DNA from: an uncultured Poribacteria bacterium
GTDB taxonomy: Bacteria > Poribacteria > WGA-4E > WGA-3G
Assembly (NCBI GenBank): GCA_951828515.1
Contig: OX639992.1
Span: 4,566,217-4,630,216 of the forward strand
Direction of reading: 5' to 3'
DNA length: 64,000 nucleotides
Shown: positions 60,341-64,000 of the stretch, one piece after another
Layout of the letters: each line of letters opens with the position of its first letter
Position numbering within the stretch: position 1 is the stretch's first letter
The notes under the pieces: generated by a model
Databases searched by the model: none
Told to the model about the DNA's origin: nothing
The model's input: only the letters and a program-made list of their open reading frames with translations
Made by a program: the position numbers and the translations under genes

Positions 60341-61699
60341 TCATGTTTCTAAGAAATTAGTAAAAATGGTTCCACTGCGAAAGCGTTCATCGTTGAGGAT
60401 ATTCTGGAAGAGCGGAATTGTGGTCTTTATACCTTCAATTTCAAATTCAGACAATGCACGTTTCAACCGCTCAATCGCCTCTTCTCGATCTCTACCCATC
60501 GCAATAAGTTTCGCCACGAGTGAATCGTAGTGTGAAGGAACAGTATATCCCGTGTAGAGATACCCATCAACCCGAATACCAATGCCGCCCGGAGGATGGT
60601 AGGCTGTGACGAGTCCGGGTGAAGGCATGAACTGATTTGCTGGATCTTCGGCATTAATTCTGCATTCAATCGCGTGCCCTTGGATCTGGACATCAGACTG
60701 GTTATATCCGAGTTGCTCCCCCATCGCGAGCCGAATCTGTTCTTTGATGAGATCTATACCAGTGATACTCTCAGTGACAGTGTGTTCAACCTGAATCCGT
60801 GTATTCATTTCTAAAAAATAGAAATTATCATCTTTATCAACAACAAACTCAATGGTCCCAGCATTTGTGTAACCGATCGCTTTTGCGGCTTTTGCGGCGG
60901 CTTTACAGATCTCGTTGCGAAGTTTCGATGGAATCGAGGCAGCGGGTGCTTCTTCTAAGAGTTTTTGCTGTTTACGCTGGATAGAGCATTCTCGTTCTCC
61001 TAAGTGGACAACGTTGCCATGGGTATCTCCAAGGATTTGGACTTCAATATGTCGTGCTTCTTCAATCCATTTTTCAATGTAGACATCCCCATTACCAAAG
61101 GCCGCCTCGCCTTCTGCTTTCGCAGTGTGAAAAAGATTCAGTAGACTCGGTTGATTTTCGGCGATTCGGATGCCCCGACCACCACCACCTGCAACGGCTT
61201 TGATCCCGATAGGATACCCGATCTTCTCAGCAAGCTGCGCTGCCTCCTCGGCGGTGTCAACCGTTCCTTTTTTGTTGTTCTTACGCCGACCGCGCTGGCT
61301 ACCGGGCACAAGTTTCAGTCCTGCTTTAGCCACAGTTTCGCGTGCCTTCACTTTGTCACCCATCGTGGCGAGATCTGTGATGGAAGGTCCGATAAACTTT
61401 ATCTGATGCGCCTCACAAATTTCCGCAAACTGCGCGTCCTCAGCAAGGAAACCCGCTCCAGGATGGATCGCGTTGACATTCGCATAATCCGCAACAGTGA
61501 TAATATTGGAGTATTTGAGATAACTCTCCGTTGAGGGGGGCGGACCAATACAGATGGCTTCGTCGGCGTATTTAACGTGTAGTGCGTCTTCATCAGCGGT
61601 TGAGTATATCGCTACCGTTTTAATCCCCATGTCTTTGCAGGCACGGATAATCCGGACAGCGATCTCACCGCGATTTGCTATTAGTATTTTTTTTATCAT
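60341..61699 (-). CDS. accC: Biotin carboxylase subunit of acetyl-CoA carboxylase
   Basis: ATP-grasp enzyme that carboxylates biotin on AccB, the first half of the acetyl-CoA carboxylase reaction for fatty acid synthesis. The 452-aa sequence begins I-L-I-A-N-R-G-E-I-A-V-R-I and has the glycine loop A-V-A-G-G-G-G-R-G-I-R, then R-H-I-E-V-Q-I-L-G-D, E-C-S-I-Q-R, and F-L-E-M-N-T-R-I-Q-V-E-H-T-V-T-E. One oddity is a basic insertion of about eight residues (Q-R-G-R-R-K-N-N-K-K-G) in the loop after L-V-P-G-S, where E. coli AccC has a shorter acidic loop. accB lies upstream across a 147-nt repeat spacer. Confidence 0.95.
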   Translation of the reverse strand: MIKKILIANRGEIAVRIIRACKDMGIKTVAIYSTADEDALHVKYADEAICIGPPPSTESYLKYSNIITVADYANVNAIHPGAGFLAEDAQFAEICEAHQIKFIGPSITDLATMGDKVKARETVAKAGLKLVPGSQRGRRKNNKKGTVDTAEEAAQLAEKIGYPIGIKAVAGGGGRGIRIAENQPSLLNLFHTAKAEGEAAFGNGDVYIEKWIEEARHIEVQILGDTHGNVVHLGERECSIQRKQQKLLEEAPAASIPSKLRNEICKAAAKAAKAIGYTNAGTIEFVVDKDDNFYFLEMNTRIQVEHTVTESITGIDLIKEQIRLAMGEQLGYNQSDVQIQGHAIECRINAEDPANQFMPSPGLVTAYHPPGGIGIRVDGYLYTGYTVPSHYDSLVAKLIAMGRDREEAIERLKRALSEFEIEGIKTTIPLFQNILNDERFRSGTIFTNFLET

Positions 61700-61714
61700 G
61701 TTTTTTTTAGTGGC

Positions 61715-61845
61715 GATCGGCGATCGGCGATCGGCGTAATGGCAAAGAAGCCGTCAGCGATCGGAAACCATCGGAAACCAGAAAAGAGGCGTTCTGTAAC
61801 GCTTGCGTCTTTACCGACTGCCGACTGCCGACTGCCGACTGCCAT
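61715..61845. repeat. Spacer repeat (GCGATCGGCGATCGGCG, inverted GACGCAAGCGTTACAGAA word)
   Basis: Holds GATCGGCGATCGGCGATCGGCG, AATCGGAAACC-type pairs, AAAAGAGGCGTTCTGTAACGC (inverted copy of the word at 8500), and CGACTGCCGACTGC tandem units before the accB stop. Confidence 0.6.
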
Positions 61846-61846
61846 G

Positions 61847-62380
61847 TTAAATAATCTGCTTCACTCGGAACAGCGGTTGTGAATACTCAACTGCCTCGCC
61901 ATCTTCAGCAAGAATCTCTAAAATCTCACAGTTAAACGGAGCTTCTACGGGATTGTAAGTTTTCATGACTTCAAGGACAGCGACAGGCTCACCCGTTGCA
62001 ACTACATCCCCAACTTTAACAAAGGGCGGTTCGTCAGGGGCAGGAGAACGGTAGAAGCGCGAGGGCATAGGGGCACTGATAAGCCCATTATTGCCTTCCG
62101 AGGCACCTTCGACATCCGGGGTCTCTACAGGAAGTTGTGGCGCACCCACTGCTACACTCGTTTCTGCAGGGCGTAGTGCGGGCTGTTCATATCCTTCGGG
62201 GTTCCCGCGATCCCTGGACACCTGCACTTCAAACTCGTTATCTCGGATGCGAACTTCTGAAAGATCGGTACGGACAAGAATTTCCGCTAACTGTTCAACA
62301 ATCTCCAAGACATCACTGTAGCTTTGTTCCGCAGATTGGGATTTATCCTTGGATCTGTTTTGACGCATTTCTTTTTTCAC
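61847..62380 (-). CDS. accB: Biotin carboxyl carrier protein of acetyl-CoA carboxylase
   Basis: Carries biotin between AccC and the carboxyltransferase. The 177-aa protein has an N-terminal helical region (about 20-60), a flexible Pro/Ala/Glu-rich linker (about 60-100), and a biotinyl domain from I-S-A-P-M-P-S-R-F-Y. The biotin-accepting lysine is K140 in L-E-V-M-K-T-Y-N, a variant of the usual E-A-M-K-M-M-N that keeps the M-K pair. P-F-V-K-V-G-D-V-V and the final P-L-F-R-V are typical. It lies between efp and accC, the classic efp-accB-accC order. Confidence 0.93.
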   Translation of the reverse strand: MKKEMRQNRSKDKSQSAEQSYSDVLEIVEQLAEILVRTDLSEVRIRDNEFEVQVSRDRGNPEGYEQPALRPAETSVAVGAPQLPVETPDVEGASEGNNGLISAPMPSRFYRSPAPDEPPFVKVGDVVATGEPVAVLEVMKTYNPVEAPFNCEILEILAEDGEAVEYSQPLFRVKQII

Positions 62381-62493
62381 AGTCGGCTATCGGCTTTCAG
62401 CCATCAGGGACCTCGGCGATGTTTTAACTTCTGCGAGAAGGTTATCCAGTTGCCGACGGTAACTGACTGCTGACTGCTGACCGCTGATTGCTA

Positions 62494-63051
62494 CTATATC
62501 CTTTCTACATATTTTCCGGTGCGCGTATCAACTTTGATACGCGTTTCGTTCTGAACAAACAAAGGAACATTTACGACACCACCCGTTTCAAGTGTGGCGC
62601 GCTTTGAACCGCCACTGACAGTATCACCTCGTAATCCCGGATCGGTCTCAACAATCTGAAGCTCAACGAAGTTCGGAAGTTCAACGGCAAGTGGGATGAC
62701 CCCTTCCATTTTGACGGTGACAGTTTCACCTTCCTTTAAAAACTTCAAGTCATCCCCAATGAGATCTACAGGGAGAGTGTGTTGTTCAAATGTTTCGTTA
62801 TCCATAAACCACAAGGCATCCGCATCTCGGTACATATACTGCATCTTATGATCCATGAGCCTGACAGTTTCGACATTTTCATTAGAACGAAAGGTCCTAT
62901 CCAAAACGGAACCGTCGGAAATACGTTTGATTTTGGTTCGTGCGAAGGCACCACCTTTCCCTGGCTTGACGTGCTCACAGTTGACTATGGTGTAAATAAT
63001 ATCGTTGAGTCGGATAACCAACCCGTTGCGTAAATCGTTAAGTGCTGCCAT
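62494..63051 (-). CDS. efp: Elongation factor P
   Basis: Translation factor that rescues ribosomes stalled at polyproline. The 185-aa protein shows domain I with the modification loop H-V-K-P-G-K32-G-G-A-F; K32 is the tip lysine corresponding to E. coli K34. Further blocks are Y-M-Y-R-D-A-D-A-L-W-F-M-D, V-E-L-P-N-F-V-E-L, T-D-P-G-L-R-G-D-T, and the C-terminal E-T-R-I-K-V-D-T-R-T-G-K-Y. No modification enzyme (EpmA/EarP/YmfI) gene is adjacent, so the K32 modification state is unknown. The ATG has GAGGAGAAA directly upstream. It is separated from accB and rdgB by repeat spacers. Confidence 0.96.
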   Translation of the reverse strand: MAALNDLRNGLVIRLNDIIYTIVNCEHVKPGKGGAFARTKIKRISDGSVLDRTFRSNENVETVRLMDHKMQYMYRDADALWFMDNETFEQHTLPVDLIGDDLKFLKEGETVTVKMEGVIPLAVELPNFVELQIVETDPGLRGDTVSGGSKRATLETGGVVNVPLFVQNETRIKVDTRTGKYVERI

Positions 63052-63059
63052 TTTCTCCT

Positions 63060-63222
63060 CATTATTAGCAATCAGCCATCAGCGTAGAGGCAAAGAAGCG
63101 ATCAGGGCGTTCCGCTACGCTCCACTCTCAGCGGTCAGCAAGATAAAGAAACGTCTCTGAAACGCTTGCGTCTTTGCTGATTGCTGATTGCTGATTGCTG
63201 ATTGCTATTCTTGCTGACTGCT
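63060..63222. repeat. Spacer with CAGCCATCAGCG, CTGATTGC and AACGCTTGCGTC words
   Basis: Built of GGCGTTCCGCTACGCTCC, AAACGCTTGCGTCTTTGCTG (inverted GCAAGCGTT word), and four TGATTGC units (about 63177-63209). Confidence 0.6.
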
Positions 63223-63223
63223 A

Positions 63224-63817
63224 TTAAAGCAAAGCGATTGCCTGTTCCAATGCCTTTGCTCTGTGACTAATCCGGTTTTTTATTTTTTCTCCTAATTCTG
63301 CGAAAGTCTGATCATAACCGTTAGGTACAAACACGGGATCATAACCGAAACCGCTCGCTCCCAGAGGATTCTGCCTGATGTGTCCCTCACAAACACCGAG
63401 AACGACTTTCGGTTCGGAATTCGGATGTACCACCGCAATCGCAGCGATGAATCGCGCCTGTCGATTGGGGGCACCTTCAAGTGCCTGAAGGAGTTTCGCA
63501 ATCCGGGTTTCATCCGTGGCATCTTCACCCGCCCAGCGTTTGGAGTTAATGCCTGGCGCACCGCTGAGAGCATCCACCTCCAGGCCCGCGTCGTCGGCGA
63601 GGGTGAGATGAGACGTATACTCAGCAATAATGGACGCCTTCTTAACGGCATTCTCCATATACGTTTTACCGTCCTCAATCACTTCTGGGGCATCTGGATA
63701 ATTTTCCAAAGAGATAACTTCGATCGGATAGGTACAAGACCTATCCCTACTACCGCAGAGCATGTTTGTGAGTTCTTTTACCTTACCTTGATTACGCGTC
63801 GCCAATACGAGCTTCAT
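63224..63817 (-). CDS. rdgB: XTP/dITP diphosphatase (RdgB/HAM1 family)
   Basis: House-cleaning nucleotide pyrophosphatase that removes dITP and XTP. The 197-aa sequence has [12 protein letters not shown] at the N terminus, [12 protein letters not shown] around 73-84 (metal and catalytic acid), then [13 protein letters not shown] (substrate specificity) and I-S-H-R-A-K-A-L at the end. Residues about 22-31 ([10 protein letters not shown]) have no counterpart I know in relatives and coincide with a perfect 8-bp DNA palindrome, suggesting a small in-frame repeat insertion. The start overlaps the upstream rph gene by 26 nt, so the pair is co-translated. Confidence 0.94.
   Translation of the reverse strand: MKLVLATRNQGKVKELTNMLCGSRDRSCTYPIEVISLENYPDAPEVIEDGKTYMENAVKKASIIAEYTSHLTLADDAGLEVDALSGAPGINSKRWAGEDATDETRIAKLLQALEGAPNRQARFIAAIAVVHPNSEPKVVLGVCEGHIRQNPLGASGFGYDPVFVPNGYDQTFAELGEKIKNRISHRAKALEQAIALL
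63726..63746. repeat. Palindromic insertion within rdgB
   Basis: GGATAGGT-ACAAG-ACCTATCC is a perfect 8-bp inverted repeat with a 5-nt loop lying inside the coding region, in the segment that encodes the extra residues. Confidence 0.75.
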
Positions 63818-64000
63818 CTGAATTCTCCAACATCATCCGATTCTGGAGCCGGACGAGTTGCTGTATACCTCCAACGGCGAGATCCAGCATTTGGTCATAG
63901 TCGGCTCGCGAAAAAGGCTTTTCTTCCGCCGTGCCTTGTATCTCTATAAATTGTCCGCTCCCTGTCATCACGATGTTCATATCCACATCCGCTGTTGAGT
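63792..64000 (-). CDS. rph: Ribonuclease PH, C-terminal part (5' end beyond window)
   Basis: The frame continues past the right edge. The visible C-terminal ~69 residues read [23 protein letters not shown], followed by P-F-S-R and a helical end, which is the conserved end of RNase PH, a phosphorolytic 3'-5' exonuclease that trims tRNA and rRNA precursors. The rph-rdgB order is frequent in bacteria. The enzyme's N-terminal active-site residues are outside the window. Confidence 0.93.
   Translation of the reverse strand, partial: STADVDMNIVMTGSGQFIEIQGTAEEKPFSRADYDQMLDLAVGGIQQLVRLQNRMMLENSDEARIGDA

Noticed and set aside
60054-60344. 95-residue N-terminal extension of the CRTAC1 protein at 58401
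   Set aside because: It translates CTGATTGC-type spacer repeats and overlaps the accC stop; the signal peptide lies downstream of it.
1-64000. tRNA, rRNA and riboswitches
   Set aside because: I scanned the spacers for T-loop and other conserved signatures and saw none; an Infernal/tRNAscan run would settle it.

Overview
The window reads as chromosome of a Gram-negative, free-living or host-associated heterotroph of moderate GC content. Evidence for an outer membrane is an ADP-heptose-type glycosyltransferase, lipobox-bearing lipoproteins, a bimodular PBP and periplasmic M16 peptidases. The accessory content includes three FG-GAP/ASPIC-UnbV (CRTAC1-like) proteins, a phytanoyl-CoA dioxygenase-like oxygenase, CehA/McbA PHP hydrolases, DUF3500, and secreted CBM6- and CBM9-like proteins. 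Together with very repeat-rich spacers, this is what I would expect of a Candidatus Poribacteria-type genome. That assignment is inference; there is no rRNA in the window to test it. I found no rRNA, tRNA, CRISPR array or intact prophage.

Layout. 1-6630: plus-strand housekeeping block (cyclase fragment, CCA/poly(A) polymerase-family nucleotidyltransferase, M50 protease, scpA-scpB-thrC, GNAT). 6630-10520: nested small repeats, then xylA and cstA. 10520-12050: decayed accessory patch with a methyltransferase remnant and a HigBA-like toxin-antitoxin pair. 12085-16995 (minus): isochorismatase-type hydrolase, an inactive/active M16 pair, a rubredoxin-like protein. 17199-25563: uvrB, PBP1, redoxin, lexA (plus), HAD, GT9. 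25594-29506: a CehA/McbA gene, a second truncated copy of it, and the wreck of a type III restriction-modification locus joined by two recognisable junctions. 30131-35850: rhodanese-MoeB with an in-frame TGA, zinc-ribbon protein, secreted CBM6-like protein, CRTAC1 protein, cysC. 35907-45000: PhyH, FAH, DSD1-type PLP enzyme, YbjQ, PQQ propeller (3' end broken), CBM9-like protein, DUF3500. 45274-48771: ECF sigma, anti-sigma and TPR protein. 48815-54060 (minus): pncB, TPR/FG-GAP lipoprotein, frameshifted ankyrin gene. 54074-56572: an AAA ATPase/PD-(D/E)XK protein between two 392-bp direct repeats. 56588-64000 (minus): DUF433, TPR/PD40 lipoprotein, CRTAC1 protein, then accC-accB-efp-rdgB-rph, a housekeeping run.

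Four observations stand out. First, the rhodanese-MoeB gene has TGA exactly where E1-like enzymes carry a conserved cysteine; the frame stays open and homologous beyond it, and a hairpin of bacterial-SECIS geometry follows, so it may be a selenoprotein. Second, a short C-terminal motif (K-L-[AT]-T-T-W-[GA]-x-L-K) ends three otherwise unrelated proteins with signal peptides and one gene remnant, suggesting an unrecognised sorting or anchoring tag. Third, many spacers are built from a small vocabulary of repeated words, including MITE-like elements, a leader that supplies the ribosome binding site at an identical 11-nt spacing for three genes, and words that have entered coding regions in frame. 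Fourth, several loci show recent rearrangement: the type III R-M wreck, the 392-bp repeats around the ATPase-nuclease gene, and nested MITEs.
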